Positions 16,206 through 26,200 of a DNA stretch of 30,907 bases are shown one piece after another. The notes under the pieces are model-generated. The model had not been told where the DNA came from and did no database searches. It saw only the letters and a list, made by a program, of their open reading frames with translations. The stretch's first letter is position 1. Each line of letters opens with the position of its first letter. Position numbers and translations under genes: made by a program. This DNA is from a virus. Location of the stretch: positions 1 to 30,907 of the IMG/VR virus record IMGVR_UViG_3300034190_000819; one strand, 5' to 3'.

Positions 16206-17543
16206 ATGGGATTAAAATTAAAAGTTAAATTTAAAAAATTTAAAAAGTCTGTTAAAAAACATGTCAAGAAAGTAGGCAAAGTAATTAAAAAAATCTCTAA
16301 GATTACAGGGATGGATAAAGTATTTAATGCAATAGGTAAAGGCATTAAAAGTGCTTTTACAAAGTTCGGTAAGTTTATGAATAAAATAGGCGTGGTCGGA
16401 CAAATAGCTATGATGTTTATACTCCCCGGAATTGGAAGCGCTTTAATGAGCGGCCTAGCCAGTTTTGGTACAGCGGCTGCTGCGTCTACTAATTTCTTAG
16501 TTAAAGGTTTGGGTCACTTAGCCCAGTACGCACACACCGCAGTTTCAACAGTTGGTAATGTGTTCAGTAATGTAACTAAAGGTGTGATGGACACTCTTGG
16601 AAACTTTGGTAAGACGTTAGGCAAGAAAATGGGCTTCAACACTACAGGAGCTGATACGTTCTTTGGGGCGGGAGATAGCGCCTTCAGTCGAAGCTTCACA
16701 AACTCAGACGTTAGTCGTTTCCAAAATCTAACTCTAGGCGAAGAGGCGTACCAAGAAAAACTCCTTGGTGGTATGGAAAAAATTAACCAAGAAGCTTTAA
16801 AATCAGCTGTAACAGATGTGTCAAATGTGATCCCAGATGGTGTAGCAAATGCAGCGGATTCAGGGATTGGACTAACAGATGCACAATTAACTGAGTTTAA
16901 CGCAAGCGCAGTAGATAGTGGGTTAACAGCCTCTGGGCCTCAGATGTCCTCTATTGCGCCCGCACCTCAAGTTACACTAGATCCTTCTCTCAGTAGCTCT
17001 CAGATGAGCATGGTAGATCCTAGTCAATTAGTAGACCCTAATGCTATATTAAGCACACCTGTAGACACGAGAAGTCTTTTACAGAAAGCAACTGACGGTA
17101 CTGTAGACTATGCTAAAGGTCTTTATGACGCAGGTAAAGAGAAAGTAATGTCAGGAGTAGATGTTGCCACCGATCCTGAAAAACTTATAGACCTTGGAGT
17201 TGAAAAAGGTAGCGACGCTTTAGATGTTTCTGGTAAAACATATCTTACTGTACGAGCAAAAGAAGAAGCATATAAAGCTGCATATGATGGCGAAATAGAT
17301 CCTAGAACACCTATATATAATGTAGATAACACTTCTTACAGGACTTATATACCAGAGTTTACAACAGCAGAACAAGGTAGTGTAGGTTCAGGATATGCAG
17401 ATACAACTAATGCGTATGAATCTTTAGCTTATAGTAATTCGCAGTATGGTAATACAGCTGTACAAATGGACTACGGGTATTCTTCTTATATGAATAAAGC
17501 GAGTAGTAATAGTCAATTTAATCCAAGCAACTGGGGATCGTAA
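16206..17543 (+). CDS. Internal virion protein candidate with cationic amphipathic N-terminus
   Basis: 445 aa. The first 32 residues contain 15 lysines spaced with hydrophobics (KVKFKKFKKSVKKHVKKVGK), then GMDKVFNAIGKGIKSAFTKF and a hydrophobic Gly/Ala segment (about 62-95, VVGQIAMMFILPGIGSALMS) that can span or insert in a membrane. The rest is polar with Asp/Ser/Thr and ends in a Tyr/Asn/Ser-rich tail. The combination suggests a protein stored in the capsid that contacts DNA by its basic end and inserts in the host envelope on ejection. RBS AGGAG. It belongs to a run of four coupled structural genes before the giant protein. Function is inferred from composition and place. Confidence 0.62.
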   Translation: MGLKLKVKFKKFKKSVKKHVKKVGKVIKKISKITGMDKVFNAIGKGIKSAFTKFGKFMNKIGVVGQIAMMFILPGIGSALMSGLASFGTAAAASTNFLVKGLGHLAQYAHTAVSTVGNVFSNVTKGVMDTLGNFGKTLGKKMGFNTTGADTFFGAGDSAFSRSFTNSDVSRFQNLTLGEEAYQEKLLGGMEKINQEALKSAVTDVSNVIPDGVANAADSGIGLTDAQLTEFNASAVDSGLTASGPQMSSIAPAPQVTLDPSLSSSQMSMVDPSQLVDPNAILSTPVDTRSLLQKATDGTVDYAKGLYDAGKEKVMSGVDVATDPEKLIDLGVEKGSDALDVSGKTYLTVRAKEEAYKAAYDGEIDPRTPIYNVDNTSYRTYIPEFTTAEQGSVGSGYADTTNAYESLAYSNSQYGNTAVQMDYGYSSYMNKASSNSQFNPSNWGS

Positions 17544-17545
17544 TA

Positions 17546-18223
17546 ATGGCCGATGCAGAAGTAAAACAAGAACAAGCAAAAGCAAACATGAGCTATGAAG
17601 ATTATTCTAAGCAAGCTATGTTTGACGGGCCAATAGCTGGACAGTCGCTTATGGAAGATCCTAGTAGCCCTCGTCCAGATGAACAGCCTCCACTATTCAC
17701 TGCTATACGCCCAGCTTTAGAGTATACGTGGGGTAAGTTAATTGAACCCGCTAACTACACTAAGGTCATGACTTTACTAGGTAATGAAATGCCTGTATTA
17801 ACATTAGTTAAAGGAATGTTATTTGTGGGTGTAAGAGACGGGAAATGGAATCCTGATTTAATGATGCTTATGGTAGAGCCTGTTGCGTACATGTTAATTG
17901 CCTTAGCTGAGCGCCAAGAAATTCCTTTAGTTCTGTATTCAGGCGAAGACGAAGACGCAGATTCAGAAGAAGAAACAATGGGTGTTGCCATGGAAGAAGA
18001 AAGAATGGCAGATCTAAAACGCAATGCAGAAGCTAGTCGAGTACCCGAAGGAATTCTTTCTGCACAGATGCAAGCAGACCTAGCGGCTATCCCACAACAA
18101 TCAAGTTTTGATGCAGGTGAGCTTAATTCAAGCACTACGGGAGAACAACAACCAAGTATTGATGATGCCCCCGCACCTGAACCAGTTGAGCCTCAACAAA
18201 GTTTAATGTCTAAACCTGAATAA
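17546..18223 (+). CDS. Conserved-type small virion protein
   Basis: 225 aa. A folded core (about 47-128) has PPLFTAIRPALEYTWGKLIE, then TLVKGMLFVGVRDGKWNPDL and MMLMVEPVAYMLIALAERQE, a pattern I recall from small proteins next to ejection genes in marine podophages. The MMLMVEPVAYMLIALA helix is hydrophobic. The C-terminal 90 residues are acidic, then Gln/Pro/Glu-rich and disordered. Starts 2 nt after the previous stop. Likely a structural or assembly partner of the flanking internal proteins; exact role unknown. Confidence 0.62.
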   Translation: MADAEVKQEQAKANMSYEDYSKQAMFDGPIAGQSLMEDPSSPRPDEQPPLFTAIRPALEYTWGKLIEPANYTKVMTLLGNEMPVLTLVKGMLFVGVRDGKWNPDLMMLMVEPVAYMLIALAERQEIPLVLYSGEDEDADSEEETMGVAMEEERMADLKRNAEASRVPEGILSAQMQADLAAIPQQSSFDAGELNSSTTGEQQPSIDDAPAPEPVEPQQSLMSKPE

Positions 18224-18236
18224 AGGAAAATAAATT

Positions 18237-20258
18237 ATGTCTATTCAAGATCTGGGTGACTCTCTTTTAAGCAATGTCCGTGATAGAAAAGATGCACAAT
18301 ATGAACAACAGAAAAAAGATCAGAAAGATGCGCAACGCACCGCTGATCGAAAAGCACGTCAGCAAAAATTAATTGGGTATGGTTTAAAGACACTTATAGA
18401 TGTAGGCAACTCAGTTGTTAGCAGCAAGACACAAGATTTTTTAACTACTGAGCAACAGTTAGCAAAAACATCTAAAATTAAAAGTGCTGATCAGTTCTCG
18501 CAAGACTATGCTCGTGTGGACAATGAAATTAAAGCGTTTTCAGGGACAGCTGAAGATTACTTTGCAGTCAAAGCAGCGCCAAAAGTACAAGCAATTATTA
18601 ATAGTGAATATGCGACAGGCTATAACGAAGCAGAAAAAGCCGCCGCAGCCGCAGCTCTATCTATGAACTATGGTGCTTCTCTTTATGAGGCGCATGAAGC
18701 ACAGAGAGCAAATTATGACAAACTGGTTTCGGGAGACATTGACTTTTCAGCTTACAAAAAAGAACTAGTAGCTCTTCAACCTAAAACAATGGCGCAAGCT
18801 TTAAAAACAAAAGCAGCGGGTTTGTTCAGTAGAGGAGAAAACACAGGGGTTCAAAGTGCTCGAATGATGGGCATGTTAGATACAGTAGACAGCTTATTAG
18901 ATGATGATGGTGATGGAAAAATCACAGCACAAGAACAGGAAAGTGCGTTTTATAACATATACCGTAACTCTAAAAATAATTCTCTAACGGCTTTAAATAT
19001 AACTCAAACTTTACAAGATCAAGGTATTGAAATATCAAAAGCAACACCAAAACTAGGTGCTCCTGTATCTATGTATGTACCAAACGATTTTGGAGATCCT
19101 GTTCAAACATCTGTTCAAGAAGTAACTTTAAATGGTCAGCATGTGAGCTGGATAAACGTCGCTACAGGTTCACAAATAACCAAAGCAAGCCCAAAGGCAT
19201 CGTGGCAGAGATCTTCTGATGCTAAGGATACGGACGTGCAAGCAATCCAAACTAGAGTTAATTTATTAATTGATGATGATGTAGACGCTAAAGAAGGTTT
19301 TCAATCACGAATTAAGTCTATTGTAGGTGACGCAAAAGGCCCAGCCTTAAAAGAAAAACAAGACGCTGCGGCAAGAGCTGTTTTTGTACCTGTGTTTTTC
19401 ACAGCTAAAAAGCTTATGAGTGATTATGGTGTAGGTAACGAAGCCGCCATGCAGATAGCTACGCACATGCACTCTTTAAATTATCAGTGGATTAAATCTA
19501 ATGATGGGTTTATGGAAGAAGGTGAGACGGATCTAAGTACTTCTGTCATGCCGGATGAGGTATGGAATTCTCAACTAGCTTTAGCAGCTATTCACGACAT
19601 AGAGACTAGTCAGAAATGGGCTGGTCGAGTACAGCTTGAAGACACGGACTCTACTCTTGGGTTAAGAAGTAGAATTTTTGCCACAAGCACAGAAGGCGCT
19701 GACAAACTATCTATTCCTCAAATAAACTCTTTGTGGGGAGATGTAGAAGATGGCGGGTCTGGAGGCTTTTTAGGTCAGGCAAAGTTTAAAGGAAGCGCAT
19801 TATATAAAAACTTGCAACAGCAGGGCAGAAAAACTCAAGCCGAAACAAAAAGAAACGCTGAAACACCAGAGCCTTTAGAAGAAGAGAAGTCTGTAAGTTC
19901 AATTAAAGTACCTTATAGTGAAGCAGAAATGGATGCTGTCTTTAAACGGAAATATAACACTAATCAAAAGAATAAAAAACTAGCTTTAAATATGCCGTTG
20001 GCAAGAAAACAAAAGCTGTTTGAAAACTTAAATGGTAGTGTAGTGGCAGACCAGATTCGAGGTAGAGAGCAGACAGAACAACAAATCCGTAAGTTGGGAT
20101 CAGCTATAGCAGGCGCTTGGACTAAAGGCGTAGAAAGACAGCAGGCAATACTAGATCTAGACGAAGACGATAAACTTATGTACAGCACACTAAAAGATAG
20201 AGACAGTCAAAACGCCTTTCTAGTTAATGTATACGGAGAAACTTATAATGGTCGATAG
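18237..20258 (+). CDS. Internal virion protein candidate with EF-hand loop
   Basis: 673 aa, helical, soluble. N-terminal charged coiled coil (about 13-45, RDRKDAQYEQQKKDQKDAQR), an Ala-rich helical region (about 120-150), and a canonical EF-hand calcium loop DDDGDGKITAQE at residues 222-233: acidic residues at loop positions 1, 3 and 5, Gly at 6, Ile at 8 and Glu at 12, flanked by helices. Only one loop was found. The C-terminal part is polar and helical. RBS AAAGGA about 9 nt upstream; its 3' end overlaps the start of the giant gene by 11 nt, so the two are translated together. Likely part of the ejected core; calcium may steady it or act as a trigger. That is inference. Confidence 0.66.
   Translation: MSIQDLGDSLLSNVRDRKDAQYEQQKKDQKDAQRTADRKARQQKLIGYGLKTLIDVGNSVVSSKTQDFLTTEQQLAKTSKIKSADQFSQDYARVDNEIKAFSGTAEDYFAVKAAPKVQAIINSEYATGYNEAEKAAAAAALSMNYGASLYEAHEAQRANYDKLVSGDIDFSAYKKELVALQPKTMAQALKTKAAGLFSRGENTGVQSARMMGMLDTVDSLLDDDGDGKITAQEQESAFYNIYRNSKNNSLTALNITQTLQDQGIEISKATPKLGAPVSMYVPNDFGDPVQTSVQEVTLNGQHVSWINVATGSQITKASPKASWQRSSDAKDTDVQAIQTRVNLLIDDDVDAKEGFQSRIKSIVGDAKGPALKEKQDAAARAVFVPVFFTAKKLMSDYGVGNEAAMQIATHMHSLNYQWIKSNDGFMEEGETDLSTSVMPDEVWNSQLALAAIHDIETSQKWAGRVQLEDTDSTLGLRSRIFATSTEGADKLSIPQINSLWGDVEDGGSGGFLGQAKFKGSALYKNLQQQGRKTQAETKRNAETPEPLEEEKSVSSIKVPYSEAEMDAVFKRKYNTNQKNKKLALNMPLARKQKLFENLNGSVVADQIRGREQTEQQIRKLGSAIAGAWTKGVERQQAILDLDEDDKLMYSTLKDRDSQNAFLVNVYGETYNGR
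20235..20238 (+). promoter_or_regulatory. RBS that fixes the start of the giant gene
   Basis: GGAG lies 9 nt before the ATG at 20248. The ATG at 20227 in the same frame has no such signal, so the shorter start is preferred. Confidence 0.65.
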
Positions 20259-23200
20259 TGTTGCAACAAGAATGCAAGAGTACTACGGTAAACTAGATAA
20301 AGGTGAAGACGTATCTGATTTTTCAACAGTTAATAATCAAGAAGAGTTAGACTTGTTAAATGATACAGCTTCAGCTCCAGCAACTGTAACGTCTTTTGAA
20401 AACAATCCTGACGTGATTAAAAACTACGAGCTAGTTACTGATTACTTAGGCAACAATCAAACTGTAATGAGTGGCTTATTAGACTCTGCAAGCTTGATTG
20501 ACGGAAGTAAAGCTGAGTTCATGCGTGATGAGTTTAGAATATCTACTCTTGTTAATAGGGCAGTTACTTTGGGCGATGCGCCTAAAGAAGTTCTAAACGC
20601 TTATAATGATTTAAAGGCTGCTTGGGATAGCTCCGAGCTTACAGGCTTTGGTGAGTGGGCAGGAGCCGTTAAAGATTACGGTATAGATTTAGTAGCTAAC
20701 TATGAAACTATTCCTATGGTTGCGTCTGCAATGTTTAGTGGTGGCACAAGCGTGGCTGCTAATGCAGGTATACGAAAAGGACTACACAGCGCATTGAGCA
20801 AAGGTGTGGCTGCTGCGAGTAATAACCCCGCCAAGTTTGGTGCAGCCTATGGTGGAGTATTTACAGGCGCAGCTGATTTAGCATCTCAAGAATTAAATAT
20901 TAGTTTGGAAAATCAAGAAGAAGTTAACTATGCACAAACGGCCGCTTCTACTGTCCTCGGTGCTGGTTTAGGTGCGGGTATTAACTATGGGTTATCTAGA
21001 GTCGGAAGCAAGATTCGCAGTAGACGACTTGAAAGAGATACTGAAATTGACAACGGCCCAATTGTTTCAGAGTCTAAAGGGCTTGCATTATTTGACGAAG
21101 GTCTGGAGGGAGAATATATTCCCGCTTCTGGTGAAGCAATCTTAGACAACGTAAGTGGTCTTCTTTCTGGAAGAACTGCAAAGGTTGTTAATGATGTAGA
21201 TGAAACAGGTTTTGAAGATATTATTGATGACTTTGTAAGTGATATTGGGGGCGGTCAGTCTACAAGAGAAGAAGTAGAAGACATTGTTTTAGGAGCTTTA
21301 AAGTCTGGAGAGACTGGAGACAAGATAAAAAATAAAGTAGCTTTCGGTTTATGGAAAGCAGCTACTGAGTTAGTGGGTACAGCTTTTGGCGGTAAAGCTT
21401 CAGGTGTTTTAACAAGCTTTGTGCCGTATTCTAAAACCGCAGAAACTTTAAGAAAGCGTTTATCACATGATTTTGGAATCACTACAACAGGAAAACAAAA
21501 AGAAAGAGTAGCGATGGATTTTTCTGAGGTTGCGGCTACGCTTACAGGAGGTTTTAGAGAAAGGTTTAAGGCAGCTGTTGAGCCTATTGCACTCAACTCT
21601 GTAAAGGGTAATCTTGAGGACGATGTTAACGCAGCATTAAATAGAGCTATCCGTGGGCAAATGTCGCCGGATAAAGATATAAATGTAGCTGCTGTTAAAA
21701 TACAAAACCTTTTTAAAGATATTGGTGAGCAGTTATTTGAAGGTGGTTTAATCGACAAGAAAGTAGAAAACTATATTCCTCGTATGTGGAATCGTAAAGC
21801 TATTGAAAATAACCAAAATGATTTTGCTAAGCTTTTAATTGAAGAGGGCGAAGCAGCAGATATTGTAGAAGCAGAAAGAATTATAAAAGAGATGCTCGAT
21901 ATTGAAAATCAATTATCGGGCGGTACAGCAGGTCATTTCTTTTCAGCAAAACGTAAATTTACAGACATCTCTAACGAGGCGAAACTTGTAGATTACTTAG
22001 AGGATGATCTTTTAAGCGTTATTGAAACTTATAATTTCCAAGCTGGCAAATCATTAGCTAAGATTAAAGTCCTTAACTCTAGAGGCGAAGCTGACTTTAT
22101 TAAAAAGTGGATAGAGCCTATTGCAAAAGAGATGAAAGCTGCTGGACAGGCGCTAACTAAAAAAGATAAAGAAAGAATTAGAGAGCTTTATAGGTTAACT
22201 ACAGGGGAAAACTTAAAACGTTTTTCTGACACTGTACAAACAGGGGCTGACGGATACCAACTAGCTACTCGAACGGCTCTACTGCCTTTAGCTACTGTTG
22301 GTAGTTTAACAGAGGTACTTATAAATGTAGGTAAAGCTGGTGTTATAAACTCTGCAAAAGGTTTTGCTCAAGCTTCTGAGGTTGCGTATAGAACTATTAC
22401 AAACGACCTCCACACAGAGCTTAGAACTAAACATGGGTTAACTGCTAATGAAGTGTGGCGTGAACTACAATCGTTTGGTAAAGCTATAGATCAGTCTGTA
22501 GGTCAAATAGGCAATCGACTAGGTGGTGATGATCTTATTCACGAAGGAATGCAAAAAGCCAGCAATAAATTTTTCAGATTAAACCTGCTAGACCAGTGGA
22601 CAAAGTTTGTTCAAATAACTTCTTATGCAACAGGTAAGAATTTGATTGAAGAAAACTTAAAAGCTCTTGCAGCTCATGGTAATAAAGCACAAACTTCTCG
22701 TACCGAATCAATGATTGGGAAGTTAAATGAACTCGATGTAGATTATAAAGCTGGTGTAGCTTGGATTAATAACGGTTCAAAAAGAACCGATTCTTTTTAC
22801 ACAGACTTTAAAAGAGGAGCTTCAAGATACACTAACGGCGTTATCTTACAACCTACGGGAATGTCTAACTTAAAGCCAATGCTTTACTCAGATCCAAAAA
22901 CAACTATCTTGTTTCAGTTGTTAGGTTATCCAGCAGCGTTTTCAAATACTGTTCTTAAAGGAGCAGCAAAGGCTGTTATAAAAGATCCGAAAGCTAATGC
23001 AGCAAACATTCTTGGTGCTGGCCTTTCTATGACAGCCGCTGCTCGGTTTATAAACTGGGTACGTTCTCGTGGTGAAAGTGAATCTATGTATGTGCCTGAG
23101 TCAGAAAAAAATCTAAAAGCTATTGCACGTTGGGGTGGTAACGGTTTATTTTTAGACACTTTTACACGGGCAAAAAGCGCTGCTAAGTATGGCGATAATA

Positions 23201-26200
23201 TCATGGGCTATGCTACTATGCCTTTCGGCCCTATAACAGGCGAAGCACTTAACCTGTTCCAAGGAAAGCCCGCTCAAGTTTTAGGGAATAAAGTTCCTTT
23301 CATGGGGGCAGGTAATGTTTTCCTAGGCCCAGACGTAATGCGTAAATATAGAAAAAGTTTAAAGAATATAGATAGAAGTTTAAACGAAAAGTTTGTACCA
23401 GACTTCCAACCTAATATTGCACGGGATCTTCTTTCTAAGGGCGGTACTGTAGAAATAGATCGTGCTTCTGCTGAGCCAGATGAAAGAGTAAATAAACTAA
23501 CTGGTGTCCCGTATAATGTTGAAGCTGGGACAGCGTTTATGGATGAACTCGACGAAGGACGAACCGAGCGTTTTGGTTTTAATGTTGGCGGTAAGATAGC
23601 GCAGAAACTATCTACCCCTCTAGCGGAAGTAATCAACAAGCACACAGACGGTTTATTCAGTGCGTCTAAAGTAAATAATGTTGCTTCTGAAATTGAAGAG
23701 GCGGTAACACTTAATGCTAATTTAAAAGCTTTACCAGAAGATGAGTATTATTCTGATACTATGGATGATATTGCGTTAAATCAGATGCTTGTAGATGACG
23801 TAGACGTTGAAGAATATCTTACAGTAGCGGCCCGTTCGGTTTTTGACGACAATGATGCCAATGATGAATTGATGGGCTTAGCTGAAGAGGTTGATCCTGA
23901 TTACTCTTTATATGACACGATTAATCACATGCTTAACCCTTTAAAAGATAAGCGTGATAACTTAGTACGTTCTGAATATAAAGATGTAGAAGACTCAGAA
24001 GCTTTAAAAAACTTAACTAGCTTCTTAGGTACGCATATAACTACGCTGCCTTTTTATACTTCAGTTACTCAAGAAGGGGCGAAGAAGTCGGCGAAGCAGC
24101 ACGTAGCAAAACTTTTAGAGGAAGGAGATGACGGTTTATTTTCTTTTATAAAAGACACAGCGGCTACAACGCCTGCTCAACGAAATGATAATCTAAATCT
24201 CAAGCCTAGCGCCAACACACAAAAAGCTATTGAAGAGTTTGTAGTTGAATCAGAAGTTAATGTGCCTGTATATCGTGGTGTATCTAGCTTTGTCAATACT
24301 GATTATGATATTGCCTACACGTTCCCACGAGAAATGGGCGTACATTATGGTAATGAAGGACAAGCAAACTATCAAATTTTAAAAGAGCTTAATCCAAACA
24401 GAGCTATAGATGAATTTTCATTAGCTGCTACAGGGGGCCGCAGTGCAAACAAAAGAAAAATGTTTGAGGCTTTTCAAGAAGAGATGGCTGATAGCGGTAC
24501 AAGCTTAAACGCTAGTAGTGAAGAAGGTATGGCACCTTTAACAGTACTTAAAGGTTACTTAAATATTAAAAACCCTTTATTTATTAATCAGGATATGGGT
24601 TCTTGGTCAGCTGATAATCTTTTAACAGTTGAGTATTTCCCAATGAAAGATGCTTTAGAAGAAAGTCTAAAGCGTTCCTTAACTAAAAAGGAGTTGGGGA
24701 AAATAGATGCCTTATCTGACAGGGCTTTACTTATTTCAGATGAATATATAGTCGCAGAGAACACCGATAAAAAAGTAGGTGTCGCTGTGAACCAAATTCA
24801 AAATGAATTGAAGCGGGTGTTAGAACACGCTAAATTAACTAAAGATCTACAAGGCTTTATAAAAGATTTAGGTTTTGATGGTATTAAATATAAGAATGCT
24901 GTTGAGCCACCTTTCAGAGGTGAGCAACTGTACTCCTATATTGCGTTTGAACCCACTCAATTTAAAACTGTAAATGCTTCTAAGTTTGATGTAAACGATC
25001 CGAGAGACATGTACGCTAAAGGCGGGTCAATAGTTGCGAGAGCGTTAGGTATTCCAGATGAAGCTTTGTCTTGGGCTAAAAGCCAGCGAGATCGTTTCCC
25101 TAAGAGTGAAAGCTATGACGGGATCGGAGACGCAGCCGCACACTTAGCGTTAGGTTTTATTACTAAGAAATCTGAGAACCCTAAAGCAGCTTTATTTGCA
25201 GCTAACGCTAGAGAGTTTGTAACTCTTGATCGTGTTGGTGGTAAAATGGATATACATAATAACAATCTAGGAGCCTCTATAGACGCACAGAATTATGCGG
25301 AAGCCGAGAAAGTAATAGACACTTTAATTTCTGATCGTAAGGCTGTATTTATGACTCCTTCTGAAAGTCGTGCAAGGCGTGGATATAACCATGGCGGCAG
25401 CTCTAGTTTTTATGCAGTCTCTAAAGGGGATACACTATCTAAGATAGCTGAGGATAACGAAACAACTGTAGAATCTCTAATGGCGGCTAATGATATTGAG
25501 GACGAAACTTTAATTTATGTCAATCAAAAACTTGCGCTACCTGTAGAAAAAGAGTTTAAAGAAAATAGAGCATTAGAAGCTATAAAGTCTATGCGTGTAC
25601 GTGGGGGTCGTCAAGACAATAAAGTTTTTTCTGCGCTTAAAAAACTTAACAGTTTTAGAAACAGTCAGGGTTTAAGCTCTAAATCTGTAGAGTCTTTGAA
25701 AAGAATAAAAGAATCAATAACTCCTGAAGACCGTAAGCCTGTTAATATTGGTGGTAAGATAGCTCAAAAACTAGCACCTAAAATGACTGAAGGTTTTTAT
25801 AGTGCTTTAGAAAAAGCATCTTTAAACTTAACTCGTAAAGAAGGTACAGGACAAGGTTTCTTAAACGATCTCAAGAAGGGCGAAAAGGTAACGGAAGATG
25901 AGCTATACTTCACTGGCGTTATTGATAAGCTTAAAGACGTTAAGAAAATCTCTAAGGAAGAAGTCCAAGATGTTGTAGCTAACAGTCGAGTAGGTGTTGA
26001 AACTAAAAAGGGAAGTCCTGATTATGTAGACCCTGACGATGGCGCTTATGACTTTGACACAGCTTATGATGATTTGGCTGATGGCGATGTTTGGCAAGTA
26101 GCTGAGCTAGAGCAGAGCCGTCCTGATGATTATGAAAAATATATATCGGGAGAAATGAGCTTTGACGAAGCTGAAAAGTTTGAGTTAGATGCCAAACGTT

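Noticed and set aside
17755-18135. 126 aa open frame on the minus strand
   Set aside because: Antisense to the 225 aa gene, Ser/Ile-rich shadow, no start signal.
21255-21758. 167 aa open frame on the minus strand inside the giant gene
   Set aside because: Antisense shadow with no RBS or neighbour genes on that strand; composition is that of reversed coding sequence.
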